This document shows positions 1-7,112 of a stretch of 24,245 nucleotides of DNA, piece by piece; position 1 is the first letter of the stretch; every line of letters starts with the position of its first letter. A program made the translations under genes and the position numbers. The DNA is from Bacteroidales bacterium UBA1754 (GTDB lineage Bacteria; Bacteroidota; Bacteroidia; Bacteroidales; Paludibacteraceae), in contig DCHK01000039.1 in assembly GCA_002315615.1 (NCBI GenBank), forward strand, positions 1 through 24,245, read 5' to 3'. The notes under the pieces were generated by a model. It searched no databases, was not told the DNA's origin, and saw only the letters and a program-made list of their open reading frames with translations.

Positions 1-138
1 TATATGGCGAATGGTATTGATGATGTGGAAGAGTCGCCCGTTGTGAAACAGAACGGAAAGTTTCTTTATGGCGGACGTGTCATCATCATCAAAGACGGAG
101 TGAAATATGATATTTATGGAAAAATAATAACTGAGTAA
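1..138 (+). CDS. C-terminal end of a probable secreted/surface protein (5' truncated by window)
   Basis: Frame 1 is open from the first base to a TAA at 136-138 and gives 45 residues. The end has the pattern NGKFLYGGRVIIIKDGVKYD followed by a final glycine-containing strand. Short beta-rich tails of this kind (NG..x.I..DG..Y...G) close many exported proteins in the Bacteroidales and can act as sorting domains. That role is inferred from resemblance only. The stop lies one base before the ATG of the next surface protein, so the two are probably co-transcribed. The main domain lies outside the window, so no function can be given. Confidence 0.6.
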   Translation, partial: YMANGIDDVEESPVVKQNGKFLYGGRVIIIKDGVKYDIYGKIITE

Positions 139-139
139 T

Positions 140-1951
140 ATGAAAAAAACATTAATCTTTTTGTTTACGGCAGTGTGTGCCGTATGCTTATTCGCCCAAA
201 CAGTAAAGGTTTATAAGGGCGGTACGTTGCAGTACGAATTGGCAGATGCCGATAGTGTGGTGTTCTGCGAAACGGCGGGTGGCAAAATTTCTCAAGGCTT
301 TGTAAAAGGTCAGAAAGTTACCATCTCTACCGATATGAACAACAAAGGTAGCAACCTTACACAAGCCATTGGTACCGACAATGGTACGACTATCGACTAC
401 ACTTGGGAAGAAGGCGACAGCGTTCTTGTAAAAGTGAATAGTGAAACGGCAGTGTTCAAGTTAGTAAGCGGTGCAGGAACAAAAAGCGCTACTTTCGAGG
501 GCGAAATGCCTGCAGGTGGAAACTCGTTCGATATTCAATATCCAGTAGAGGAACCGAACATTACCTCTCAAGACTACAACAACAATTTGATGCCAAAAGA
601 CAAACTATTGTTTAAGGCTACAGACTGCACATTGGGCAACAATGTTCAATTGGTACCACAATACTCTATTTTGCAAGTAAATTTCAAAGGTACACAAACT
701 ATTAAAAAACTCATTGTATCTGGCATCAGCAACAATGACGAAACATACACACTTAATATAAATCCTGAAGTTACATTGAACGGAACTGCCAAAGCGTTTT
801 ATGTCATTATGCCAAAAATCAACGAAAGATTAAAAGTTAGATTGATTGACAATACAAACACATTGAAAGCCGCATTTACGACCTCGAAAGCAATTGACCT
901 TAGTAGCAATGCGTGCATAAATATGGCAGATTTAAATGTTCCTGAGCACAATTATCCTTGTTTTACAGCATTGGAAGACGGATGTGAAGTTAATATTAGC
1001 CTTGAAGCTTTTGTTTTTAATGATAGATATTTGGAGATTCTGAAAGAAGGAGATTCTGACTGGACTGCTTTGGATGTTCAATATGTGATTGATCATAAGG
1101 GGGCACTTGAAGCCAATATTTCGCTTGACGAGGGTGAAAAGCTTTATATGAGAGCAACACTTGGAGAAGTAAACAATGTCTTTACTATTCAAGACCCAGA
1201 TGTACCTATATTTACAACCTCTGGAGAATTGAAATTCAGTGGAGATATATCATATTTAATTAAAGGTGATGGAACTGCAACCAAAGACGATATGGAATTT
1301 AGCGAATATTATGATATTGGATGTTTTCAACAGTTATTTGCAGGAACAACTATTGTTGACGCAAGCGATTTAATACTTCCATCATACACAAAGCAAGCAT
1401 GTTATTTTGAAATGTTCGCAGGTTGTGAAAATTTGTTGTATCCGCCTGAATTGCCAGCAACAGATATGGACAAAGATTCTTATACTTATATGTTCTCTTC
1501 TTGTACAAGTTTAAGAAATGCTCCTGCATTACCAGCAAAAACACTTGCAGAAGGATGCTATGAAGGTATGTTTGCTGGATGTACAAGTTTAATTGTAGCC
1601 CCCGAGTTGCCTGCGATGCAATTGGCATTTTTATGCTATTCTGATATGTTTAGTGGATGTACAAATTTGATACAAGCGCCACAATTAATCGCCTCAAATT
1701 TGGAATCTTCTTGTTATGGCACTATGTTTTCTGGTTGCAGTAAATTAGCCTCCGTAACAATGTTGGCAAACGAAGATCAACTTGGAAAATTTTGTACTTT
1801 TATAGCTTGGCTTGAAAATGCTGGTACTTCTGCTTCAGGTACCCCTACGGTATATGTAAAAAATGCTGCAGTAAAGACTGCATTAGAAGGAGTAGAATAT
1901 GGAGCTGGTAAAGCTGTGCCATCTAATTGGACGGTTGCTGTAAAACCTTAA
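140..1951 (+). CDS. BspA-like leucine-rich repeat surface protein with fimbrillin-like N-terminal region
   Basis: The protein has 603 residues. Residues 1-19 form a signal peptide (basic MKK, hydrophobic core, cleavage likely after LFA before QT). Residues about 50-265 have the look of Bacteroidales fimbrillin-like beta domains, with a TWEEGDSVLV segment typical of them. Residues about 390-545 carry about six units of 24-27 residues built on CYxxMFxGCxxLxxAPxLPA, the BspA-type leucine-rich repeat. A short tail around residues 570-600 (TPTVYVKNA, then a GVEYG..AVPSNWTV segment) closes many BspA-like proteins. BspA-like proteins are displayed outside the cell and bind host or partner proteins, and that role is inferred here. 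There is no lipobox cysteine near the signal peptide, so the anchor is not obvious. The gene starts one base after the preceding surface-protein gene. Confidence 0.8.
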   Translation: MKKTLIFLFTAVCAVCLFAQTVKVYKGGTLQYELADADSVVFCETAGGKISQGFVKGQKVTISTDMNNKGSNLTQAIGTDNGTTIDYTWEEGDSVLVKVNSETAVFKLVSGAGTKSATFEGEMPAGGNSFDIQYPVEEPNITSQDYNNNLMPKDKLLFKATDCTLGNNVQLVPQYSILQVNFKGTQTIKKLIVSGISNNDETYTLNINPEVTLNGTAKAFYVIMPKINERLKVRLIDNTNTLKAAFTTSKAIDLSSNACINMADLNVPEHNYPCFTALEDGCEVNISLEAFVFNDRYLEILKEGDSDWTALDVQYVIDHKGALEANISLDEGEKLYMRATLGEVNNVFTIQDPDVPIFTTSGELKFSGDISYLIKGDGTATKDDMEFSEYYDIGCFQQLFAGTTIVDASDLILPSYTKQACYFEMFAGCENLLYPPELPATDMDKDSYTYMFSSCTSLRNAPALPAKTLAEGCYEGMFAGCTSLIVAPELPAMQLAFLCYSDMFSGCTNLIQAPQLIASNLESSCYGTMFSGCSKLASVTMLANEDQLGKFCTFIAWLENAGTSASGTPTVYVKNAAVKTALEGVEYGAGKAVPSNWTVAVKP

Positions 1952-1972
1952 TCATAGTATAACTTTTTTTTC

Positions 1973-2002
1973 AGGGCAAGGAGATTGGTTTCTCCTTGTC
2001 CT
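1973..2002 (+). terminator. Strong stem-loop after the BspA-like gene (no downstream U-tract)
   Basis: The arms 1973-1984 and 1991-2002 pair over 12 bp with one G-U wobble around a 6-nt loop. The T-run (1964-1971) lies before the stem, not after it. This is therefore a transcript-end or RNA-stabilising hairpin rather than a classical intrinsic terminator. Confidence 0.5.
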
Positions 2003-2010
2003 ACAAGTAA

Positions 2011-2055
2011 GTGCCGAAGGCACGACATATCATAGGCGAAGGTGTAAGCCTTCGT
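2011..2055. repeat. REP-like pair of palindromes around a CGACATATCATAGG core
   Basis: Two small perfect hairpins, GTGCC-gaa-GGCAC (2011-2023) and CGAAGG-6 nt-CCTTCG (2037-2054), flank CGACATATCATAGG. From memory, intergenic elements with an ACATATCATAG core between two hairpins are widespread in Bacteroidota chromosomes. I cannot confirm the copy number here. Only one copy was noticed in this window. Confidence 0.5.
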
Positions 2056-2084
2056 TATTGAAAATAGCACACCATCCTAATAAG

Positions 2085-2125
2085 CACTGAAAGTGCGAAA
2101 GTTATGTCGCGCTTTCAGTGTTTTT
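2085..2125 (+). terminator. Intrinsic terminator downstream of the surface-protein genes
   Basis: The 13-bp stem (2085-2097 with 2108-2120) contains one G-U pair and is followed directly by TTTTT (2121-2125). It sits after the surface-protein pair and before the ribosomal-protein promoter, so it should insulate the two transcription units. Confidence 0.7.
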
Positions 2126-2386
2126 AACTTTCAACTATATGCTCTCTTTCAAAAGATTTGCGAGCTTTGTCGCCTTGGATTTCGCAGCGTTAAGAAAATT
2201 ACTCGAATGAGCGTTAAAAACCAAGAATCGTTTAAACGAAGTGCGTTTTCTTGGTTTAGCGAAATGAGAGCAATTTTTAGCGAGAAAGACGCAGCGACGA
2301 GCTTTTCTTGCTTCGTTCTTTTCGCGGAGAAAAGAATGAAGAGAGATAAAGGTACGTTCGTTTTTCTCAAATTATTACTTAAAACA
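2126..2386. other. Noncoding spacer with two long dyads
   Basis: No credible gene is seen here. Two inverted repeats stand out. In the first, arms 2218-2227 and 2248-2257 are a perfect 10-bp pair, and the loop contains the palindrome CGTTTAAACG. In the second, arms 2311-2323 and 2329-2341 pair over 13 bp with one wobble and a 5-nt loop. The second could end transcription from either side, but neither side has a clear T-tract. Confidence 0.45.
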
Positions 2387-2418
2387 TTTGTTTACAACAA
2401 AAAAAGTGTGTACTTTTG
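2387..2418 (+). promoter_or_regulatory. Bacteroidota-type promoter of the rplM-rpsI operon
   Basis: TTTG at 2387-2390 (-33 element) lies 20 nt before TACTTTTG at 2411-2418 (-7 element, consensus TAnnTTTG). Both elements and the spacing fit the primary sigma factor of this phylum. Transcription would start near 2425, leaving a 5' leader of about 110 nt before rplM. Confidence 0.75.
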
Positions 2419-2420
2419 CA

Positions 2421-2520
2421 CCCGATTATTATCCATTCTGCGAAAGCAGAATATTTAACATCGTGTTTATCAATCGGATAATGCCCATTTCGGTTGCGAA
2501 AGGCGATGAAATTTTTAAAC
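2421..2520 (+). promoter_or_regulatory. Structured 5' leader of rplM, candidate ribosomal-protein autoregulatory element
   Basis: A perfect 7-bp stem with a GAAA tetraloop (2435-2441 with 2446-2452) is nested inside ATTATCC (2428-2434) pairing with GGATAAT (2476-2482). An alternative, CCGATT (2422-2427) with AATCGG (2472-2477), competes for bases 2476-2477. A third hairpin (2488-2492 with 2497-2501, extended by GG at 2502-2503) stands before the start codon. Autoregulatory leaders for L13-S9 operons are known in other phyla. That this one binds L13 or S9 is inference. Confidence 0.45.
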
Positions 2521-2536
2521 AATTTAATTTTATAAA

Positions 2537-2992
2537 ATGGATACTTTAAGTTACAAAACCATCTCGTTAAACAGAGAAACGGCACAAAAAGAATGGGTTG
2601 TAGTTGACGCAGCTGATATGGTCTTAGGCCGTATGGCTTCAAAAGTTGCTAAACTTTTGAGAGGCAAGTACAAACCAAGTTACACTCCTCACGTAGATTG
2701 TGGAGACAATGTAATCGTAATCAATGCAGACAAAGTTCAATTGACTGGATTGAAATGGACAGACAGAGTTTATTTGCACGTTACAGGTTACCCTGGCGGA
2801 CAAAGACAATTGACTCCAGAACAATTGATGAAAAAAGGTTCTGACAAATTGGTAAAGAAAGTAGTGAAAGGTATGCTTCCTAAAAACAAATTGGGTGCAA
2901 AACTTTTGGATAATTTATATGTGTATGCAGGTGCAGAACACCCACATACTGCACAACAACCTAAAGTAATTGACTTAAACACACTTAAATAA
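2537..2992 (+). CDS. rplM: 50S ribosomal protein L13 (uL13)
   Basis: The protein has 151 residues, close to the usual bacterial L13 length of about 142-155. Family landmarks are the N-terminal WVVVDAADMVLGRMAS segment, LLRGKYKPSYTPHVDCGD, the K.TG.K..D..Y..H.GYPGG core (about residues 70-95), and the GMLPKN...A..L..Y.GAEHPH region near the C-terminus. L13 is an early assembly protein of the large subunit. The ATG at 2537 follows an A/T-rich leader with no Shine-Dalgarno, as usual in this phylum. rpsI begins 2 nt after the stop, the conserved L13-S9 pairing. Confidence 0.98.
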   Translation: MDTLSYKTISLNRETAQKEWVVVDAADMVLGRMASKVAKLLRGKYKPSYTPHVDCGDNVIVINADKVQLTGLKWTDRVYLHVTGYPGGQRQLTPEQLMKKGSDKLVKKVVKGMLPKNKLGAKLLDNLYVYAGAEHPHTAQQPKVIDLNTLK

Positions 2993-2994
2993 TT

Positions 2995-3384
2995 ATGGAA
3001 GCAGTAGTAAACGCAATAGGAAGAAGAAAAGCGGCTGTCGCTCGTGTTTTCGTAAAAGAAGGTGAAGGAAAAATCACTATCAACAAAGTGGCTTTGGAAA
3101 CTTATTTCCCTTCAAGCATCCTTCAATATATTGTTAAACAACCATTGAACACTCTTGGTGTTGCTGAAAAATATGATATTCAAGTAAATCTTGATGGTGG
3201 CGGTTTCAAAGGTCAAGCAGAAGCATTGCGTTTGGCAATCGCTCGTGCATTGGTTAAAATCGACGCTGATTCTAAGAAAGCTTTGAAGGCTGAAGGATTT
3301 ATGACTCGTGACCCACGTGAAGTTGAACGTAAAAAACCAGGTCGTCCTAAAGCTCGTAAAAGATTCCAATTCAGTAAACGTTAA
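2995..3384 (+). CDS. rpsI: 30S ribosomal protein S9 (uS9)
   Basis: The protein has 129 residues, full length for S9. The N-terminus has AIGRRKAAVARVFVKEGEGK, followed by GGGFKGQAEALRLAIARAL at about 66-84. The C-terminal tail PGRPKARKRFQFSKR is very basic and ends in the conserved KR that reaches the P-site tRNA. The gene lies 2 nt after rplM with no terminator between, so the two are co-transcribed. Confidence 0.98.
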   Translation: MEAVVNAIGRRKAAVARVFVKEGEGKITINKVALETYFPSSILQYIVKQPLNTLGVAEKYDIQVNLDGGGFKGQAEALRLAIARALVKIDADSKKALKAEGFMTRDPREVERKKPGRPKARKRFQFSKR

Positions 3385-3497
3385 TATTTACTTGTTGGTT
3401 GCTTAATAAGGAGTTTAGTATCTAAATTTCTGAGATTTGCAGTTTTGCAACTACTTGGAAATTGTAAAAACAGAAAGTAAACAAAAATTATAAAAAA

Positions 3498-4337
3498 ATG
3501 ACACAAACTAAATTTGAAGATTTATTAGAAGCTGGTGTTCACTTCGGACACCTCAAAAGAAAGTGGAATCCTGCTATGGCTCCATACATTTTTATGGAAC
3601 GTAACGGTATTCATATCATCGATTTGCACAAAACAGCAGTGAAACTTGACGAAGCTGCCGAAGCAATGAAGCAAATCGTAAAATCAGGTCGTCGCGTATT
3701 GTTCGTTGCTACCAAAAAACAAGCGAAAGATATTGTAGCTGAAAAAGTAAAAGCAGTAGGAATGCCTTACATCACAGAACGTTGGGCAGGTGGTATGCTT
3801 ACTAACTTCCCTACAATTCGTAAGGCTGTTAAGAAAATGACCAACATCGACAAAATGATTAAAGATGGTACTTTCGATAACTTGTCAAAACGCGAAAAAC
3901 TTCAAATCTCTCGTCAACGTGAGAAATTGGACAAAGTGCTTGGTAGTATCGCCGATTTGAATCGCCTTCCAGCAGCATTGTTCGTAGTTGACGTAATGAA
4001 AGAACAAATCGCAGTTCGCGAAGCAAATCGTCTTGGTATCCCTGTCTTCGGTATGGTTGATACTAATTCAGATCCTTCAAACATCGATTACGTAATTCCA
4101 GCAAACGATGATGCAACAAAATCAATCGAAATTGTATTGAATACAATTATCGCTGCAATTGAAGAAGGTGCACAAGAACGCAAGTTGGAAAAAACTGAAA
4201 ACGAAGCAACAGAAGAAGAAGGTGCTGAAAAGAAAGAACGTAAAGTTCGTACTACAAGAAAAAATCGTTCTAAAAACGATGACGAAGCATTGAACAATAA
4301 CGTTGCTGCAAAATTCGTAGAAGAAGATAAAGAATAA
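3498..4337 (+). CDS. rpsB: 30S ribosomal protein S2 (uS2)
   Basis: The protein has 279 residues. The S2 fold covers about residues 1-225, with LLEAGVHFGH at the start, KWNPAMAPYIF, FVATKKQAKD, ERWAGGMLTNF and the VDTNSDP segment. The last 50 or so residues form a charged extension (acidic EEEGAEKKE, then basic RTTRKNRSK), common in Bacteroidota S2 but absent from E. coli S2. A 113-nt gap separates it from rpsI. The gap contains small hairpin-prone stretches (for example TTTAG-tat-CTAAA) but no promoter I would defend, so read-through from rplM-rpsI is possible. tsf follows, the widespread rpsB-tsf order. Confidence 0.97.
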   Translation: MTQTKFEDLLEAGVHFGHLKRKWNPAMAPYIFMERNGIHIIDLHKTAVKLDEAAEAMKQIVKSGRRVLFVATKKQAKDIVAEKVKAVGMPYITERWAGGMLTNFPTIRKAVKKMTNIDKMIKDGTFDNLSKREKLQISRQREKLDKVLGSIADLNRLPAALFVVDVMKEQIAVREANRLGIPVFGMVDTNSDPSNIDYVIPANDDATKSIEIVLNTIIAAIEEGAQERKLEKTENEATEEEGAEKKERKVRTTRKNRSKNDDEALNNNVAAKFVEEDKE

Positions 4338-4441
4338 TTTTTATTAACCGAATATTGAGTTATGAATAACGCAAGGTTGATGTTTATCTTGTTTTATTTG
4401 TAACTCTTTATTTTTTTTAATTTTTTTGAAAGGAAAATATT

Positions 4442-5431
4442 ATGGCAGTTACTCTTGCTGATATTAAAAAATTGCGCGACATCACCGGTGCTGGTATGAT
4501 GGACGTGAAAAAAGCGTTGGAAGAAGCGAATGGCGATTTCGATGCTGCAAAAGATTTGCTTCGTAAACGTGGACAGGCTATCGCTGCAAAACGTTCAGAC
4601 CGTGAAGCATCTGAAGGTTGTGTTTTGGCAAAAGCAGAAAATGGTTTCGGTGCTATCGTGGCTTTGAAATGCGAAACTGACTTTGTTGCAAAGAACGCAG
4701 ACTTTGTTGCTTTGACAAAGAAAATTCTTGACGTTGCTATTGCAAACAAACCATCGTCAATTGATGAATTGAAAGCCATTAAAATTGATGGTTTGACTGT
4801 AGAAGCACTTGTTACAGAACGCTCGGGTGTTACAGGCGAAAAAATGGAATTGTCAGACTATGCATTCTTGAAAGCCGCTACAGTTGATGCTTACAACCAC
4901 CTTGGAAATAAATTGGCATCTCTTGCTGCATTTAACGAAGCAGATGCTAACCAAGAAACTGCTCACGGTATTGCAATGCAAGTTGCAGCAATGAATCCAG
5001 TTGCTATCGATGCAGACCACGTTTCGCAAGAAGTGAAAGATAAAGAATTGGCAATGGCTATCGAAAAAACTAAACAAGACGAAGTTAAGAAAGCCGTTGA
5101 AGTTGCTATTAAAAAAGCGGATATCAATCCTGCTCACGTAGATAGCGACGACCATATTGAATCTAATATGGCTAAAGGTTGGTTGACTCAAGACCAAGCA
5201 AACCAAGCACGCGAAATTATTGCTAAAGTTTCGGCTGAAGCAGGCGCAAACATTCCAGAAAAGAAATTGGAAATGATTGCTCAAGGTCGTTTGTCAAAAT
5301 TCTTGAAAGAAAATACTTTGCTTGAACAAGCATACGTAATGTCTGAAAGTAAAGAAACTGTGAAAGACATCTTGGCAAAAGACAAAATGACTATTTCTGG
5401 TTTCCAACGTATTACATTGAACCAAGAATAA
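4442..5431 (+). CDS. tsf: Translation elongation factor Ts
   Basis: EF-Ts is the nucleotide exchange factor that reloads EF-Tu with GTP. The N-terminal UBA-like domain (residues about 1-55) carries LRDITGAGMMDVKKALEE and the RKRGQAIAAKR signature, and the core carries the exchange motif CETDFVAKN around residues 79-87. At 329 residues it is longer than the E. coli protein (283), with extra sequence in the dimerisation region around residues 190-260. The 104-nt gap from rpsB is T-rich. AAAGGA about 8-13 nt before the ATG is one of the few Shine-Dalgarno-like stretches in the window. Confidence 0.96.
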   Translation: MAVTLADIKKLRDITGAGMMDVKKALEEANGDFDAAKDLLRKRGQAIAAKRSDREASEGCVLAKAENGFGAIVALKCETDFVAKNADFVALTKKILDVAIANKPSSIDELKAIKIDGLTVEALVTERSGVTGEKMELSDYAFLKAATVDAYNHLGNKLASLAAFNEADANQETAHGIAMQVAAMNPVAIDADHVSQEVKDKELAMAIEKTKQDEVKKAVEVAIKKADINPAHVDSDDHIESNMAKGWLTQDQANQAREIIAKVSAEAGANIPEKKLEMIAQGRLSKFLKENTLLEQAYVMSESKETVKDILAKDKMTISGFQRITLNQE

Positions 5432-5460
5432 TTCTAGAGAAATTTTAGAATTAGTTTTTT
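5430..5460 (+). terminator. Intrinsic terminator of tsf
   Basis: AATTCTA (5430-5436) pairs with TAGAATT (5446-5452), followed by AG and six T's (5455-5460). It starts within the tsf stop codon and its T-run reaches the stop codon of the convergent lipid kinase gene. Confidence 0.6.
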
Positions 5461-6382
5461 AGGAGAAGATAGGGAAGATAAATTTCTTATCTTCTCTTTT
5501 TTTGCGCAATACACGAAGCCCAGCGTGTACCATTGAAATCTCTATAGGGGTGTTCATCTCTACCGCTTCGCCATCGACGTGGAACTGAAGTGTTTTTTCG
5601 GAACTTTCGAGTGTTATTTGTGGCGTACGCAAGTAGTTCAAGTAAACACTTTTATGCAGTTGCTTTGTGAGCAGTTTTAGCGTGATGTCTGGCAAGGCAG
5701 TAATTGGAAATTCGCTGAATATGGCAATATCCATCATCCCATCGTGTGTAGAGGCCTGTGGCGCAATGAAAATATTGTTGCCGTATTGAGCGGCATTGGC
5801 AAATGTTACCAAAAAAGCATCTTGCTCAATATGAATTTGATCGTTGTGCAAAATGTAGTGCCTTGGTTTGAAGTTGAGATAATTTTTCAGTGCCAATTCG
5901 ATGTACGAATTTAGTCCTCGTTTGTTTGCTCTCTCAAAGTCCCAACTTACATCGGCATCGAAACCTGCGCCACAAGTGCAGAAAAATACTTTTCCGTTTA
6001 CAATACCGTAGTCAATAATTGTGGTTTCTACTGTATTTAACATTTCTATGGCGTGTACGGTACGCATAGGAATGCCCAAGTGTCGTGCCAATCCATTGCC
6101 CGAGCCACAAGGTATGATGCCCAATGTGGTATTTGTGTGCAATAGGGTTTTTGCGGTTTCGTTCACTGTGCCGTCGCCACCAACTGCCACAACGAAATCG
6201 TAATTTTCGTCAACCATCTTTTGTGCAAATTCCGAAGCGTGTCCCTTGTGTTCGGTAAAAAACAAATCGGGAGTGCAGAAAATCTCGGTGTTAAGATGTT
6301 CTTGAATGAGCGAAGGAATGTCGCCTTTGTTATGTGTTCCAGATATAGGATTGATGATAAATCCTATTTTATATTTTTGCAT
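5459..6382 (-). CDS. Diacylglycerol kinase family lipid kinase (DagK/YegS type)
   Basis: The protein has 307 residues, the usual length for the soluble DagK/YegS/sphingosine-kinase-like family. It phosphorylates a diacylglycerol-type lipid with ATP at the inner face of the membrane; the exact substrate cannot be read from sequence. Landmarks are the start IGFIINPISGTHNKG, the nucleotide-binding VGGDGTVNE (67-75), GSGNGLARHLGIP (93-105), FDADV after a glycine-rich turn at about 135-145, and HVDGEAVE in the C-terminal domain. A minus-strand TAAATTTG box lies at 6410-6417, 28 nt before the ATG, but without a clear TTTG upstream. It is transcribed toward tsf and away from the ABC genes. Confidence 0.88.
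   Translation of the reverse strand: MQKYKIGFIINPISGTHNKGDIPSLIQEHLNTEIFCTPDLFFTEHKGHASEFAQKMVDENYDFVVAVGGDGTVNETAKTLLHTNTTLGIIPCGSGNGLARHLGIPMRTVHAIEMLNTVETTIIDYGIVNGKVFFCTCGAGFDADVSWDFERANKRGLNSYIELALKNYLNFKPRHYILHNDQIHIEQDAFLVTFANAAQYGNNIFIAPQASTHDGMMDIAIFSEFPITALPDITLKLLTKQLHKSVYLNYLRTPQITLESSEKTLQFHVDGEAVEMNTPIEISMVHAGLRVLRKKREDKKFIFPIFS
5463..5503 (+). terminator. Second plus-strand terminator, inside the 3' end of the convergent kinase gene
   Basis: GAGAAGATA (5463-5471) pairs perfectly with TATCTTCTC (5488-5496) and is followed by seven T's (5497-5503). It would back up the tsf terminator. The same bases encode the last residues of the minus-strand lipid kinase. Confidence 0.55.
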
Positions 6383-6427
6383 AAACAGATGTGTTCAAAC
6401 TTTATATTGCAAATTTATAAATTAAGA

Positions 6428-6459
6428 TTTGAAACTATGTGTTTTTAGAAGTATTTTTG
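6428..6459 (+). promoter_or_regulatory. Bacteroidota-type promoter of the ABC/ldcA/trmH run
   Basis: TTTG (6428-6431), a 20-nt spacer and TATTTTTG (6452-6459) fit the consensus. The predicted start of transcription near 6466 lies just upstream of the ATG at 6477. This argues against the longer TTG-initiated reading frame from 6429, which would begin inside the promoter. Confidence 0.7.
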
Positions 6460-6476
6460 TTGTTAGAAATAGAGAT

Positions 6477-7112
6477 ATGATTAGAGTAAACAACATAACG
6501 AAAACTTTTGCCGAACGTGAGATTTTTAGTAATGTGAGTTTTTCAATTCCTGATGCAAAAATCTATGCTTTGGTGGCTGATAATGGCGTGGGGAAAACGA
6601 CGTTGCTTCGTACTATTGCCAATATCTACAATGCCGATTCGGGCAATGTTGTGTCCAGCGCAAAGGTTTCGTATTTGCCCGAAGAGCGTGGTTTGCCTTT
6701 AGAACAGAAAGTTTTTGATTTTCTGCTATTTGTGGCACAATTGCGTGGAATGCGAAAGAAAATAGCAAAAACTCGTATTACCGATTTGCTGAAAAAATAT
6801 TCGTTGTTTGAGTTTGCCGATTTTTACATTGGAAATTTGTCGAAGGGAATGCAACAAAAAATTCAATTTCTTTCGGTAATCATTGATAATCCAAAAGTCT
6901 TGATATTGGACGAACCATTTTCTGGTATTGATGAAAAAAACAAGGAATTGTTTTGGGAAGAGTTGTTGGAATTGAAAAATAATGGTGCTTCGATATTGAT
7001 TTCTGCACATAAAACGGACGATTTGACGCATTTTTGCGACGCATTTTTGCTTTTTGATGGTAAAAGCATAGAAATGGTTGATTCTTTACAATTGCAAGTA
7101 GAACAAAAATGA
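6477..7112 (+). CDS. ABC transporter ATP-binding protein
   Basis: The protein has 211 residues from the ATG at 6477, chosen because MIRVNNITKTF is the normal start of such subunits and the promoter lies upstream of it. The P-loop is ADNGVGKTT (34-42), in which the usual first glycine is alanine. The signature is NLSKGMQQKI (about 121-130) and Walker B is VLILDEPFSGID. The LSKGM signature is typical of ABC-2 type exporters. It works with the membrane protein encoded next, whose ATG overlaps this stop (ATGA at 7109-7112). The substrate cannot be predicted. Confidence 0.88.
   Translation: MIRVNNITKTFAEREIFSNVSFSIPDAKIYALVADNGVGKTTLLRTIANIYNADSGNVVSSAKVSYLPEERGLPLEQKVFDFLLFVAQLRGMRKKIAKTRITDLLKKYSLFEFADFYIGNLSKGMQQKIQFLSVIIDNPKVLILDEPFSGIDEKNKELFWEELLELKNNGASILISAHKTDDLTHFCDAFLLFDGKSIEMVDSLQLQVEQK

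Noticed and set aside
1381..1780. Repeated TGTACAAGTTTA-like words considered as a DNA repeat or CRISPR-like array
   Set aside because: They are in-frame codons of the BspA repeats, with diverged units and no spacer structure.
2093..2458. 121-codon open frame in the spacer before rplM
   Set aside because: It starts inside a terminator, covers the consensus promoter and several inverted repeats, and its translation has no protein-like family features.
6429..6476. N-terminal extension of the ABC ATPase from a TTG
   Set aside because: The extension overlaps the TTTG/TATTTTTG promoter. The ATG at 6477 gives the normal family start.
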